64,000 nt of DNA from Azorinus chamasolen (GCA_963576725.1 OY755239.1:56959953-57023952), one strand, 5' to 3'. Counted from the stretch's first letter, positions 12,010 through 24,220 are shown. Notes: generated from the letters alone by a model not told the origin. Numbers and translations: made by a program.

Positions 12010-12170
12010 CAACAGAACCTGTCCTAAGCGATCATTCATTTCTTGAACATGGGAGTCTTTAAAGGCAAGTGGGTGCTTACTGCAAGACACAAATAATGCA
12101 GAAAGCGCCCATAAATCTACTGGAGTTTTCTGCATTGCTTTTAACCTGCATTAAGCTAACCTATCACATC
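12010..12170 (+). mobile_element. Partial pogo/Tigger-like MITE
   Basis: It starts ACAGAACCTGTCCTAAGCG and carries the AATGCAGAAAGC ... TTTCTGCATT core typical of family P. The right inverted end is missing or decayed. It lies directly after the SINE tail. Confidence 0.45.
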
Positions 12171-12333
12171 GAATCGCCTTTGCACGCCTTTACAAACAGT
12201 AATTCGACGTCTAATCAGAATCCAAGCTGTTAGACAATCCATTCATATCTTCTCAAACTCTTGAACGAATCTGAAGTAGTAACATTCGCACCAGATTAAA
12301 ATTTAAGCAGATACGAGTATATGTAATAGTTAA

Positions 12334-12426
12334 GTGTTTATTAAGAGAGAATTTAACTATTAAGAAGCCACAACGAGCGTAACGAGTGGCGGCTTCTTAA
12401 TCGTTAAATTCTCTCTTAATAAACAC
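12334..12426. repeat. Large hairpin (about 40-bp arms), family H
   Basis: The arms GTGTTTATTAAGAGAGAATT and their complement enclose inner arms TTAAGAAGCC/GGCTTCTTAA, with a small loop CACAACGAGCGTAACGAG. A similar hairpin design with CGAG/GCGAG near the loop is seen at 23284-23412. Confidence 0.8.
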
Positions 12427-14050
12427 TAACTAACTTAGAGTTTGGCACGCCCTATTATTACGTCACACTGCCATATTTGAAAGCCCACACAAACACTCGT
12501 AGTATGACTTCCAAATATAGATCGTGTTTCCTCCCTTTCATTCTGTTGTTGTGTAGTGAAACAGCGAGTCACTTTGGTTTCGGATTTTAATAATTTCGAG
12601 TAAGATTTTTAGTGTAAATCTATTTTGAAGATAAATGTATTAGAAGGGGACTCCGTCATCGGTTATTTAAAGATGTATTATGCGCATTTTTCATATTAAT
12701 CAATCAACACCAGAAGCTGTACACGTATACATACATGTACAATGAAAATAATGCTTACAAGCCATTTTCCGACAGGATATATTTGTTCAGCTAAATATTA
12801 TCGCTATCCGAATACTGCTAAATTCTTTAAACGGAGCCTCCTTTTAAGAAACGGGGATTTTGTACGGAAATCAGCGGACATCTTCAGCCAAGTTCTGAAT
12901 GACCCCGATTCTATTTCGGAGCAACGCTTTGAATACTAATTAAGTTCTTATCATATGTACAATGGCCGATACTGGTTGTTGGCCTACATACAGTATACAT
13001 CGAACAATTATTTTCGGTATGTAAATTTTAATCTTACGACAGATTCCGGCCAATGGCGAACGCTTTTCCGTTGGTTTCCGTAGCAATCAATTTTTCTAAT
13101 GTTTTCGACACAAACAACCATTTACTAACTGTACTGTTTAGCGTTAAATAAGTGTTAAGGTACATACATTGTACATTCTGATTCTGAAATAAGTTTGAAA
13201 CGCAAAATTTGCGGAAATTTGCGCAGCATACATCTTTAATATCAGCACTCAGTGGCTGATAGACTCTGAAGAAACGCCGTGTAATCCTATAGGTCAATAC
13301 TGAACGCTTCTGAAAAGCGATGTAAGGTAACGTCATCAAAGCTAGAAACAATAAAGGAAAGATAATGGGTTATCATTATGTAGCTAACACATTTCAGCAA
13401 GCTATGTCCCAGTTCGTGTATTATGTATGCATGCTATGGCTAAATATGTTCAAGAATTGTGTCTATGAACTATTCGTCTTGTTTCTTTTTCATTATACAA
13501 ACGAGAATCTTTTTCATCATACAAACGAAAACGGCCATATAAAGGTAATACAATGTACTAGACAGGGCGGTCTTGAAACAAACTCCTCGCATGCGCCACG
13601 CCTTGTAAATACTAGTCTCGGCAAATCACGAACTCTTAGTGAATTAAGAATGAAAATCTCGCCATATCTCGAAGTCTTAACAATTAAATCGAGCATATTT
13701 TTTGAATATCCGGCTTGATGATTGGTCGAAAATCTTAGCCAAACTCTAAATGTTTTCACAGCGGGGTGAGAGTTGATGCTATTTATTCTATAATGCATGT
13801 ATCTGCTTCCATTTGGATCTAGTGTAAATTTTGACTAATTTTGATTCGATCAAACGTTTGAAAATATATTGGCTGAATATTAAACAGCTTTGATCCTGAT
13901 GACACGCTGGGTTACTCGGCATCGTATCTGGATCCGAAATGTTTGCAAACTTGAGTCAGCTGTTACACGGATAAGAGTCTACCCTATTGTCGTCTACAGA
14001 ATGTTGCCAAAGTTCACCCTTTATTTACACACCATTGTGTTTGAACATAA
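12427..14050. other. Non-coding stretch
   Basis: No gene is recognised. One diverged piece of a GCCGAGTAACTCGGC-type palindrome lies near 13890-13940. Confidence 0.4.
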
Positions 14051-14178
14051 GGTGTATATTTGTGTAATTTTGAAACCGTTGTGATAAATAAAGATTTTTT
14101 TCCTATGGAGAGACTGCTCTATTTATCAGAATGGTTTTACAGGGGCATCAAAAAGCGAAATAGAGAGAATGGGTTTAA

Positions 14179-14414
14179 CCCTTCGCTTGCTATTCACGTC
14201 AATATACCTACCTGTAAATAGTGAAGACCCAGATGAGACAGCTCCTGCAGTCTCATCAGGGTCTGCACTATTTACAAGTTGATTTGGCAACCAGTGCACT
14301 CCACAGCAGTGATTGCACAGCGCAATACGTGTACACGGTGAAGATATATGTAATTATACTACAAGGCATGGGTAAAGAAGGAGAAATGTATTTTACAATT
14401 CAGCAAGAGAAGGG
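14179..14414 (+). mobile_element. TTAA-type MITE, family B copy 3
   Basis: Perfect TTAA flanks at 14175-14178 and 14415-14418. Ends are CCCTTCGCTTGCT and AGCAAGAGAAGGG. The core palindrome is partly deleted (CAGCTCCTGCAGTCTCATC), removing one side of the hairpin tip. Confidence 0.85.
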
Positions 14415-14535
14415 TTAAGTGTCAAACAGTTCTGATAATTTGAGACACGCCGAAACTACTCGGGGTTTTTTCCGGGTGCAATCTGTTTTTAGCGGTAATT
14501 ACTTGTACGACTTGCCAATAGCGTGCTAAATTTAA

Positions 14536-14799
14536 CCCTTTACGCTGAAAGTTTACGCCATGAATATGCATGCCATAAATGATGACATCATGAATACTAA
14601 TTAGATTAATTTGTTATAAAAGCACATGGACAAAGGGATGTCAGTCATGGCATACATGTAACTGTTGAATCGAATCATATCTATGTTATATCATATACAA
14701 ACAGAGCAGACCCTGATCAGGCGGCTCCTATAGGAGCCGTCTGATCTGGGACTACTCCGTTTGCAAAGGCTTAGGAATGCGTATTAATGGAGTAAAGGG
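14536..14799 (+). mobile_element. TTAA-type MITE, family D copy 3
   Basis: TTAA flanks at 14532-14535 and 14800-14803. Ends CCCTTTACGCTG and GAGTAAAGGG. The core palindrome is GCGGCTCCTATAGGAGCCG within AACAGAGCAGACCCTGATC arms. Confidence 0.8.
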
Positions 14800-15082
14800 T
14801 TAAACAAAACAACTGCATTTCAGAATCGGAATGTATCTCTTGCTCAAATTGTATTTTACATGATTAAATTTAACACAGCGACTTCGGTTGATTAAATTGT
14901 AAATAATCGATACATATTAGATATTTATTTAAAGTGTGTTTGTTAGGAACGTTCATAGGCCTAAACTGTTTCATCTCAGTTTATTTTATTTGATTTCGTT
15001 GAGAGAACATAGCTTTGATCATCCTTTTGTATCATAAGCAAAAAGAAAAAAAATCAGTATGCATTTATAACATTATGCTTAA

Positions 15083-15268
15083 CCCATTCTCTCCTACTGA
15101 CGCCTTTCGACACTATTGAAACCATTGTGATACATGTAAATAGAGCATTTGCTCCATAGGAGCAAATGCTCTATTTATCACAATGGTTTCATATCTACAC
15201 CCTATTTGTCTGTAGTTAATGCTCCTTTCCAGTAGATTGGGTATAAAAATAGTCTAGGAGGAAATGAG
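15083..15268. mobile_element. TTAA-type MITE, family E copy 2
   Basis: TTAA at 15079-15082 and 15269-15272. Ends CCCATTCTCTCC and GGAGGAAATGAG. The core is an almost perfect palindrome reading ATAGAGCATTTGCTCC and its complement. A second, half copy follows at about 15370-15508. Confidence 0.75.
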
Positions 15269-15508
15269 TTAATTACAAGTTACGATAGTTACATGTACGT
15301 GTTTACGATCAATCCATTACCTGCTAATTGCGAGTTACATGTAACTGGTATTGCAAACAGTTTGAATCCAGAGCAAATGCTCTATTTATCACAATGGTTC
15401 CAAACTACAAAATTCTAAAATATGCCTTTTCTCTAGTTAATGCTCCTTTTTCGGTAGATTTATTCAAAGTGGTTGGATCTAAAAATAGCCTATGAGGGAA
15501 TGGGTTAA

Positions 15509-16059
15509 AGCGTTGATAAATAATACTCTTCGTTTGTAACGCCATGTCGTCATAATAAGTGTGGGGGGAATTGGTTTTGGTAAACTATATTGTGGACCAA
15601 GAATAAAGTGTGTAATATTTAACCGGCGATGTTGGCGTTAACAGATTTTACGTCCAGTAACACTTCTCATCTGGATCCAAGCTGTTTGCCACTATGTCAA
15701 TAGTTTCTCAAAAGTTTGAACGAATCGGAAGAGCGTGAAAATAATAACTGATCTTATATCAAGCAAAAATCGTTTTTTATAGCAGGCAAATGGTTACTAG
15801 TTACTTAGCCAATACAAAATGCGTGTGAGTGAGTTGGGTTTTACGGCACTGCGACACAGAATAGGTCATATAGCGCCGATGAATGATGAGATGACATGAT
15901 GATGAGGGATGACATCAGGAAGATGATTTCGGCTAATCTCATGCGCTGCAAAGCAGTGCATGGGATCAAAACCACAATACAAACTGCAGTCAATCCGCAA
16001 TGCAATTAGTTATGCTTCTTTTAGACCCTCGTTATTATGTAGCATGGATAGTTATCGTG
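15509..16059. other. Non-coding, possible SINE fragment
   Basis: The block GAGTTGGGTTTTACGGCACTG at about 15832 followed by GACACAGAATAGGTCATATAG looks like a dispersed mollusc repeat, but no second copy is present in this window to compare. No gene is seen. Confidence 0.35.
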
Positions 16060-16310
16060 AGAAAGGTCGCACGATAAAGGGTGCGTATTACATAGAAGTC
16101 CTTCGTCGTGAACTGTATTCTCCAGATTAAGCCCCTTCTGACTTATGACTCTTCCCAACACTGAAAACTTACCTTCTTGGTAAGAATGGCGAAAGCAATG
16201 AAGGTGTCATAGATGCAGTAAATGAGTACTTGGGATCAGGATGAAAACTATTTCAAAGAGATAAGAAAACTGTTACAGCGATGGACGAAGGAGAAAAAAC
16301 TTAAATTTTA
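16060..16310 (+). pseudogene. Mariner transposase relic, C-terminal part
   Basis: One frame reads TIKGAYYIEVLRRELYSPD, stop, APSDL, stop, LFPTLKTYLLG, then SNEGVIDAVNEYL, and a frameshifted RRRKNLNF-like end. The SPD.APSD..LFP..K block carries the third catalytic aspartate of the mariner DD34D transposase, and the SNE.VI.AV..YL block follows it in that family. At least three stops, one frameshift and a deletion between YIEVL and LYSPD show that it is inactive. The upstream catalytic domain is absent and no inverted terminal repeats were found. Confidence 0.75.
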
Positions 16311-17036
16311 GATTCGTGAAAATGAGGATGGACAAATTTGGGTTTACATCGCCTATGTCCGACTTAACACTTAACTGATGTTGCCATCAGTTAGTCATGA
16401 CACGCTGAACAGTACATGTTGCTAAAATGAACGTCTTGTTCCAATGAATCGCATTTGGCGAAAAAAGATACTTCAACATTTCTAATTTTGTTTTCAATTT
16501 TTCACTATTTCCGCGTTTTCCATGGTAACAGTTGCCATTGTGGAACTTCCAAGACCTGATGGCACCTCTTGAGATGAGGAACCATCTTCCTGTGAAGTTT
16601 GGTAAAGATTGGATCATGAGTATCTGAGAATGTGGACGGACTAGTTCATGACGAGAAGAAGAGGAAGAAGAAGAAAAGACGGTGCAAAACAATAAGTCGC
16701 CAAACGTCGTTTGGGCGATGTAATTATCAAACTAAAGACTTTATCTGAAACATTGCATACATCATTTACTCTCGGTAACATGAAAACAATATTTCGGACA
16801 TGGTAAGACTTTAAACCAATACAGACAACTACGACAGAAGCCACGATCTAAAATACCGTGTGAGCGATTATTATCGATAGGCGGGAATGGAATTTTGTCG
16901 CCAGCTGCATTGAATAGTGATTTGCGTTGAATTAAACAATCAGCAAACGTCTTACATAGACATCACCAAATTCAAATTCCCCTTCTATTTGGGAAGCACA
17001 TACCAATTACAATAAACCGATAACCGATTTTGCACA
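16311..17036. other. No gene recognised
   Basis: Non-coding. A purine-rich AGAAGAAGAGGAAGAAG tract is at about 16652. Short antisense open frames across this tract have no recognisable domains. Confidence 0.4.
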
Positions 17037-17038
17037 TA

Positions 17039-17454
17039 CAGTAGAGTCCCGTTAAATCGACCATTAATCGACTTATTAACACACGAGTCTTTACAAACAG
17101 GTGACTGTTTATCTAGGACAAACGTAATGCAGATAGCTCCTAAAGTAGCTTTCAGCATAAGATTTGTCCTGCATTAACCCATTTGCGCCTAGTGGATTCT
17201 TCTATGTTTATATATTGGATTAGTCCATTTTTTATCGAAGGGATGGATGGCCTAACTTTTCAATTTCGTTTTGTTTTATATTGAAATTCTATCAACAAAC
17301 AATGTAGACTCTAATCAGACGCCGCATCATGCGGCGTCTGATCAGAGTCTACACTGTTTGTCTATGTCCCACATATGGGATCGTGGGCACAAATGGGTAA
17401 AGACACCATCTTTTTGAAATCCAGAATTAGACTTCGTTTTAATGGTCGTTACTG
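17039..17454. mobile_element. Pogo/Tigger-like MITE, family P, split by a family A MITE
   Basis: TA-CAGTAGAGTCCCGTTAAAT at the left and TTTAATGGTCGTTACTG-TA at the right form imperfect inverted ends. The element is interrupted by family A copy 3 (17178-17397). The AATGCAGATAGC core identifies it as family P. The order of insertion is clear: P is older than A. Confidence 0.65.
17178..17397 (+). mobile_element. TTAA-type MITE, family A copy 3
   Basis: The left TTAA is at 17174-17177; the right flank has decayed to GTAA. Ends CCCATTTGCGCC and GGGCACAAATGGG. The core is the perfect palindrome GATCAGACGCCGCATCATGCGG and complement. It is inserted in a pogo-like MITE. Confidence 0.8.
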
Positions 17455-17470
17455 TATACATGTACTGCAA

Positions 17471-17904
17471 ACATGCTTAAGCCGGTGCTAGGGGGCGTGA
17501 GCAGTGTTGCACTTTCAATTACTGTTCATGAACAGACTCAATAAAACCGGGTCTGCAATTTTCTCTTTTTGTGTTGTAATTTTTGCTCTCGGGGATCACC
17601 CCCTTTCAGAATTTATAATCTTCACAACAGCAGGTGTTAAGTGCTTGTGTGGCGGCCGTAAAACGTCGCCCCGTACTTCATTCTCAGTGTTGTTATACCT
17701 TCTGATCCTTCGAGGTCATGAATTTCAGTACTTCTTGTTCTTAAAATTGAATACCGCTTAAGCCGGTGCTAGGGGGCGTGAGCAGTGTTGCACTTTTAAT
17801 TACTGTTCATGAACAGACTCAATAAAACCGGGTCTGCAATTTTCTCTTTTTGTGTTGTAATTTTTGCTCTCGGGGATCACCCCCTTTCAGAATTTATATT
17901 AAGG
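17471..17904 (+). repeat. Dispersed repeat present as a tandem partial duplication
   Basis: The block starting GCTTAAGCCGGTGCTAGGGG occurs at about 17474 and again at about 17757, with nearly identical sequence for about 140 bp (through CAGACTCAATAAAACCGGG and GGGGATCACCCCCTTTCAG). An inverted copy is at 108-355. The direct duplication suggests unequal exchange or insertion of two copies head to tail. Confidence 0.75.
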
Positions 17905-18003
17905 GTCTTCTAGTAGAAATACCGTCTTAAATCGTAAACTAACTTTTCTCAATCGACGATCCGATTAAGAATTACCTTTATACAACTGAATTTCTGCAAA
18001 CGT

Positions 18004-18215
18004 TTCTAAACCTCTCTAAACCGGACGCCTAGTTTAGTATAAATATCAGTCTTAGAGATAGGTGGCAGTTTATTGCAGAGTGAAAATCATGCAGAAAACT
18101 CATGCAGGAGCTTTCACCTTGCAAAAAGCAGCCATCTGCCTAAACGTATCTAAATTATTTTGTACTAGAATTCCGGATCAGAGCGGTTTTAATGTACGTC
18201 ATTTTTCCTTCCCGA
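18004..18215. mobile_element. Pogo/Tigger-like MITE, family P (decayed)
   Basis: Inverted ends ACCTCTCTAAACCGGACG and CCGGATCAGAGCGGTTTTAAT, with the ATGCAGAAAACTCATGCAGGAGC core. The outermost bases are too degraded to show the TA target. Confidence 0.55.
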
Positions 18216-18604
18216 GAGATGATGCGTTTTTGTTAGTATGTCACTGACGTCATATTCCAGTGTTCTAGTTATAATAACTATGGCGAATGTCACTGAATAC
18301 TTCCAACCGGGTGGTAGGATTCCTTTGTCACACGGACTTGGACACGTAATATGAACCTTATAATCGTGGAGAGTCTGTTGATTGCCATATACATAATAAA
18401 CATATGTAACGGCTGCAAATTATTTGTAAACGAAATGTTACTTTCGTGTATTTTAATATTCTGGGTCTCACTGGATCTGTTGGACTCGTCATGCTCGAAC
18501 CCCAACTATCGGTAGTTAAAATACACCGAAAGCATGAATTAACCCAATATCTAAATAGAGGTCCTGATAAAATGCGTAAATTAATTAATTTCAAGAATAA
18601 CTCC

Positions 18605-18700
18605 TTTTATCCTTTTATTTCTCCACCAAACTCTATGTTGTCTCGAAGAGACTATTCTAATGAGTGGTCAAAACATAGACTGTGGTAGAGAAATGACGAT
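18605..18700. repeat. Hairpin repeat, family G copy
   Basis: TTTATTTCTCCACCAAACTC, then TCTCGAAGAGACTATTCTAA and the complement side ACATAGACTGTGGTAGAGAA. One arm has lost some bases compared with 3596-3700. Confidence 0.6.
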
Positions 18701-19496
18701 TTAGAATCTGAGTACGCACCTTTATCTGTTACTCTATTTAAACATATTATTTTCGAAAAATCACGTGTGTAGATTTGGACATCAGTAATATCTAAGCATA
18801 TCAACGACAATAAATATAAACATAAAAAAGAAAAATACATGTATTAGAAATTATCTCTCAATATGTTATATTCTTTGCGATCAATACCTACTTGTTTATT
18901 GGACGTTTTAACACACTTTTACAAGTCTAATTTCATTATGTCGTTTCTGAATCAATCTATTCGTCTATTCTGTGATTATCTTATCTGTAGATTAAAGTGT
19001 CCGGGGAAATAGTTCTAATCAGTGCTTCTGCCAGACAAATTAGGACAAACTGTAAATCAGTGACGGTCTCTTATAGCCCCAACCATCAGTTGATCAATAG
19101 CATTACTCTTGCAAGACCTAATGTCTAACCTTTTGCATCCTGAGAAGAAAAATAACATTTCACCAGTGGTGTCCACTCCAGTGTAATATTCTACATACGT
19201 GCATTCACTGTAAGAAGCATTTTTAACCCTGATGAGAGGTATTGTCTCGCAGCCTCTCATGTATATCCATCATATTTACAAGTGAAATTATTCACCACAC
19301 TTTAATACCACTAAACGACAATGAAGTCACACTTCTGCCTACTACGATAGATAGTTGCCACCATAGACGCAAAATTAGAGAAGCTATATTAGGAGACGGT
19401 TTATGCACATCCTTATTTGCCCTACGTATCTCGACACCAATTCGACCCTCTCCATCAGGTTGTAAGTCAACATGACACGATTTGGATGACTGACGT

Positions 19497-19575
19497 AGTA
19501 GTAAATAATGCAGACTCAGATCAAAACTGCTCCTAGAGGAGCAGTTTTGATCTGGGTCTGCATTATTTACCTACG
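19497..19575. repeat. Near-perfect long palindrome
   Basis: The arms ACGTAGTAGTAAATAATGCAG and their complement, with GATCAAAACTGCTCC and complement at the tip, meet at CTAGAG. It has the same grammar as the MITE cores (AATGCAGACYCAGATC) but without recognisable TTAA-type ends nearby. Confidence 0.75.
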
Positions 19576-20339
19576 TTTGTTTGTCCGAATACTAATATCC
19601 GAAGTTATTTAGGTTATTTTGCGTCAAAGCAGCATTGTGCCTTTGGTCATATTGGCAGACATTGGGTAATTACATACCGAATTGCATTCAAACCACTACT
19701 ATTACTATTACCACAGGATATTCTATTATGAAAATGTAATATAAGGTTTCATAATATTTACAATAACCATATCACAGTTTGACTCCTTAATTTATGGCTG
19801 TAAACTCGCTGTTGACTAAATATGGCGCGAGCTAATTTCTCGCCAAATGTTGCTGCCCTTGAAGTAATGACCGAGACAAAAAATAAAGAATCAAATAGTG
19901 GCATGCACAGCTACAGATAAAGGTACATACCCAAAATGCTAAAACCGTCATTTCTCCGCCAAACCATATCCTGGATAACACTTTAGAATGAAACTATTCT
20001 TGAAAATGTTAAAAATACGCATCTTATATGGCCCTTTGGTGACATGTAGATATGTCTTAAGTCTAACAGTTTATAATCATATTTTAAGCCGTAATCATAA
20101 TGTTTAGCATGCTAATGCTGTTCGTTGTGTACTACATGTTAATACTGGTAGACAATCATGAGCTGTTACAGTAGCTACCGATGTGCGTGTGTAAAATCAA
20201 TCTTAAAGGCGAAAACATTATTATGGTCAAAATAGAACAAAACAAATCGAAGGCAAAATAGGGTAAATTTTGATAAACATTTTGTCTTGTCATGTACGCT
20301 TTACAACATTCCCTCATGTTTACGCCATTTGACGCCTCT
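19576..20339. other. Non-coding stretch
   Basis: Contains half a family G copy (about 19900-20000). No gene is seen. Confidence 0.4.
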
Positions 20340-20425
20340 GTACAAATCGCTTTTTTGAAACCATTGTGATAAATAGAGCATTTGCTCCTATAGGAGCAAA
20401 TGCTCTGTTTATCACTGTGGTTCAA
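20340..20425. repeat. Family E palindrome
   Basis: Arms ACCATTGTGATAAATAGAGC and complement around CTCCTATAGGAG. It is followed by a piece (AATGTTCCCGGGGAGCATGC) that also occurs at about 8500-8560, so a second dispersed repeat abuts it. Confidence 0.7.
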
Positions 20426-20879
20426 AACTACTTAATTCTAAATGTTCCCGGGGAGCATGCCCCCGGACCGGACCCCTATAGTCAATCTGCGTACATTACA
20501 TTTGAATTCACCTACGCTCCTGCAAGGAACACTCAGGTCTGGACCTTAGGCTGTCAGTCAGATTGCTATGGTGAGGTATCCACCTGAATCGGGGTCAGAT
20601 GGTATTTATAAATGCGTTTCATTTTTGTGTGCAATCACTTGATATTATAGCTCTATATTAAGTTATTAACTATTTGGATGCTAGTGGCAAATCAAATCTA
20701 TGATAACAGATTGGATCCAGATAGGACGCCACATTACTCGGAGTTTTATCAGGATCCAAATGCGTGTCCTTAAAGAATAGATCTACTAATTGAGGCAGAC
20801 AACAGTTATTAATTATCCAGACATAACATTACCGAATTTCTGAACATCGATTTCTTGTGCATATAGATCTGTGTTTTAC

Positions 20880-21002
20880 TGTTTTGTATTGTGTATAGAA
20901 TGCTTTTGTTTAAGGGCCTCAATGTAGATTGGTCATAGTGACTAATTGAGCTGCCCTCGTTAAATGGAGTCTTTCATTCATTCATTTATTCATTCATTCA
21001 TA
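20880..21002 (+). repeat. Retroelement 3' tail with (ATTC)n
   Basis: AGGGCCTCAATGTAGATTGGTC ... CTCGTTAAATGGAGTCTTTC followed by a CATT repeat. The same tail design occurs at 21935-22026 and, on the minus strand, at 33062-33135, 33590-33690 and 34255-34345. This is the usual look of LINE or LINE-dependent SINE 3' ends. Confidence 0.65.
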
Positions 21003-21934
21003 AGACTAACTGTTCACGCCATAGGTGTTATTTATTCAGCACCGTCTTTTTCATACAGAGTGCTGAATTAATATTGCCTGTTCTGAGCCACTATCTCAAG
21101 ATGCCATACACGGTTAGCACTATTTGTACATATCTTGCTATCTTGTTGTTCATAACCATTTTCCTTTTCTCAAAATAACTCTAGTTTTAAATCCATTTTA
21201 GCCTTTTTTCTTCACAAAACAACCATTATTGAACAATGAAGGTATATGTACTATCGAAAGCTTTCCAAAGCATGTATCTGTATCTGCAATGTTTAAAATA
21301 ATCTTTAAATAACAAATATCAACAATAATTTGATACTGCTAATTACTGTCAAGTGTTCAAAACCTACATAGATTTGAAAGGACTGTTGTTGTTCAAAATC
21401 ATTTCTATTGTGAGATCAAAGTTTCTTCTATTATAATTCAGTGTAAAACAACCAGTGTAACATGACGATTTACAAATTTAGTATTGAACATTAACAAACA
21501 GAACAATTCCATTTCAGAAAAACTCTGCAGGAGTTTCTGAGCTGGGTTTTCCCTGTTTGAAATATGTGAACAATATTTTTATACTTTCCATAGCATATAC
21601 ACACAGTGTTGTTTTGATAAACCAGTTTTGTGAATCTGTTTTCTAATATCTATCACTATGATTTTTTTTCATGTGTTACATGAGTACAGACTATGTACAG
21701 AGTATGTACAGAGTATTACATGAGGCTAAACATTGAGTAATCCCAGATTGGACAATTTCAGTCACAGTGGAAGTTTCTTTTCTTGGTATGCACAATTATA
21801 ATGCCATATTTCACTTTTTCAAACTAGTATTCGCATTCGGTTTGTTTTAATCGATTAAATGTGCATTATATGGCTACTCTGTCCTGTCTTTTAAATTACA
21901 GATATTCTTATTATATTTCTGTTGTTAAATATTT
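21003..21934. other. Non-coding stretch
   Basis: No gene is recognised. A short imperfect palindrome with AAAACTCTGCAGGAGTTTC lies near 21519-21555. Confidence 0.4.
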
Positions 21935-22026
21935 TGTATGAAATGCTTGTGTTAGAGGGCCCTGGGTAGATTAGTCTGTTGACTAACCGGGTAACCCTCT
22001 TTAAATAAAGTATTTCATTCATTCAT
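21935..22026 (+). repeat. Retroelement 3' tail, second copy
   Basis: GAGGGCCCTGGGTAGATTAG ... TAACCCTCTTTAAATAAAGT ending in a CATT repeat. It is a diverged relative of 20880-21002. Confidence 0.6.
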
Positions 22027-23283
22027 TAAGTGGTATCTTAAATTTATAAAATTGAACCGACATCAGAAATTGTAATTTTGTGTTTCATCTTTAACGTTGT
22101 AACCATATCAATGTGAGATACGAAAACACTGTCATATGCGAATAAGTAAGATCACGATTCGGTCGGTACTGTGTTTGTTTTGTTTGTTTTTTTTTTCATT
22201 CAAATTCAGCTACGGATGTAATCATATCATTCTGAATGGATTCTCTCGTTCAATACTAAAGGACCATACTACTTCGACCCGGATCAGCACTGCTTTTCAT
22301 TTAAAATTAACTACCAAATTTCATCATGTCATTCTGTATGGACAATATCGTTAAACACTAAAGGATCATACACTTTGAAATTCCATCACTCAAACGGTTA
22401 ATGTAAACCCACTGTTAACGGAATTTTAATAAAGAAGAATTGAGATCATTATAGACAGGTGGCTGCTTAATGCAAGGTGAAAGTCATGCAGCAAAACTCC
22501 TTTATGGAGCTTTCTGTATGCCATTCAGACTGTATTAAACTGCCACCTGGTTTCAATATCAGCATTGATACTAATTTGAAAGGCCGGTGTAGAAGATGTG
22601 TGCTGTATTTCCGAACAATTCCGATTGCATTCCTTATACAACAAAAGCTGAGCGGATGGTAGATATTGATCCACAACTGTTACTACTGAAGACGTGTGTA
22701 AACCTGTTAACCCTTTTGATCCTTGTTTTCAAACAGGAATTGTCCACCGTTGTTTAACGATAGAGTCACTTCAGTACAAGTTTGGTTCCTTTAAAAAGAA
22801 GCCAAAGAGAAGTCTGCAGTAGTTTCTTATCAAACAGTTGCTATATACAGGCGACGTTTAACAAGTGTCCACCACTGCGTGACAATTACAATACTGCTTC
22901 AATTCTTAAGCAATACCAAAGGCATGCAACATACCTCTACCTTAGACTATGTGCCTTTAGTTTGTTGAGCAATTTTTTCTTTCGCAGTAAATGTATTCTA
23001 ACTACGATTGCGCAGCGGACGCTGTTCCCTTTCGTTTCACAGACATAAAACGCCGAGTTACTTGTTACTGCCTCTCTTTTGCATGCCACCAATGCTAAGG
23101 ACTTGTTCTTCATTGTGTTATCCTTGATCATGTGAAGCGTTTCGTGGTTCCCATGTACATTTTGTACTATATCATAATTTCCTATTATCTGATTCTGTAT
23201 AATGTATGTGAACCATTGTTATATGTATATGCTATGCCGAAATAAATCTATATGTCTACTGCTTGCGAAATAGAGGATCTGTC
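22027..23283. other. Non-coding, pogo-like MITE remnant
   Basis: Around 22440-22560 the family P core (TTAATGCAAGGTGAAAGTCATGCAG-type) is visible without intact ends. No gene is recognised. Confidence 0.4.
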
Positions 23284-23412
23284 GCGAGTTGTCTTTTAAG
23301 ATCACATTATCCTAAACGAGCCTTAGAAAATGTTATTTAAGCGAGCCTTTGGCGAGCTTAATAACATTTTCTTGGCGAGTTTAGGAACATGTGATCTTAA
23401 AAGACAACGAGC
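23284..23412. repeat. Large hairpin (about 60-bp arms), family H
   Basis: The outer arms GAGTTGTCTTTTAAGATCAC and their complement, then CCTAAACGAGCC/GGCGAGTTTAGG and AAAATGTTATT/AATAACATTTT, meet at AAGCGAGCCTTTGGCGAGCTT. It could fold into a stem of about 60 bp. Confidence 0.8.
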
Positions 23413-24019
23413 ATCAGCTTCTGTTTCTCACATAACCAAACAGTGTAGATCTATATCTATTTTTTGCCCTTTTAATGATATGTAAACATCAGTTTTCCCC
23501 CAGTCTGACGTCATATATGACGTATGATGTCATACATATCCTAAAGTGTTCTTACACGTGTTACTTAACCTGTTGTTCTAACCCGGAGATAAGGAAAGTT
23601 ATGTGAGAAATTAGTTACAGCTCCACTGCACCATGCTAAAGACTCACCCTTTGTTAGGTTCATCATTGTTTGAGGGTAGAATCCATTCTGGTGGATTTTT
23701 TTAAATTTGCTAGATAGTTCAAATGACAAACATTGTAGACCCTATTTAGATGGTTCCTCTAGGAACCCACTGTTCTCGGTCTAAAATGTTTGCAAATGCA
23801 GGTACATGCCGCATTCAAGGGGTCAAACGCAGTAGCATTTAGTTCTTGTCACAGGAAGGTCAATATTGACAAGTCTATTATTCCAGTCAATTAAATTGGT
23901 TAGGAGATGAATTAGAATAAATGTCTTCACTGCTTCAAATGGTTTCACACTTAATGTGATTTCCTTTTTTCCGTTATCGTTTGATTATTGGTTCAGTGTA
24001 CGTCTCGTAATGTATGCAT
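23413..24019. other. Non-coding with decayed MITE
   Basis: A degraded palindromic MITE (AACATTGTAGACCCTATTTAG ... TTCCTCTAGGAAC) is at about 23725-23830. No gene is seen. Confidence 0.4.
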
Positions 24020-24023
24020 TTAA

Positions 24024-24220
24024 CCCTTTCACCGCCAATGTCGCAAAAATGCACCACGACAAATAGTGCAATCCGATCAGTGTGTCTGTAACTCTATTTC
24101 TGCATCATACATACTTTATTCCTTTCAAATTTGCATTAATTTATCTCATTTCCCTATTTAACCGAATGATTTAACAAAAATGGTTTGCAGACGACATTTA
24201 GAAATTTGGCGCCGAACGGG
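24024..24220 (+). mobile_element. TTAA-type MITE, family C copy 1 (no palindrome)
   Basis: Perfect TTAA at 24020-24023 and 24221-24224. Ends CCCTTTCACCGCCAATG and TTGGCGCCGAACGGG. It is identical in plan to copy 2 but lacks the central palindrome, so the palindrome is a separable module. Confidence 0.8.
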
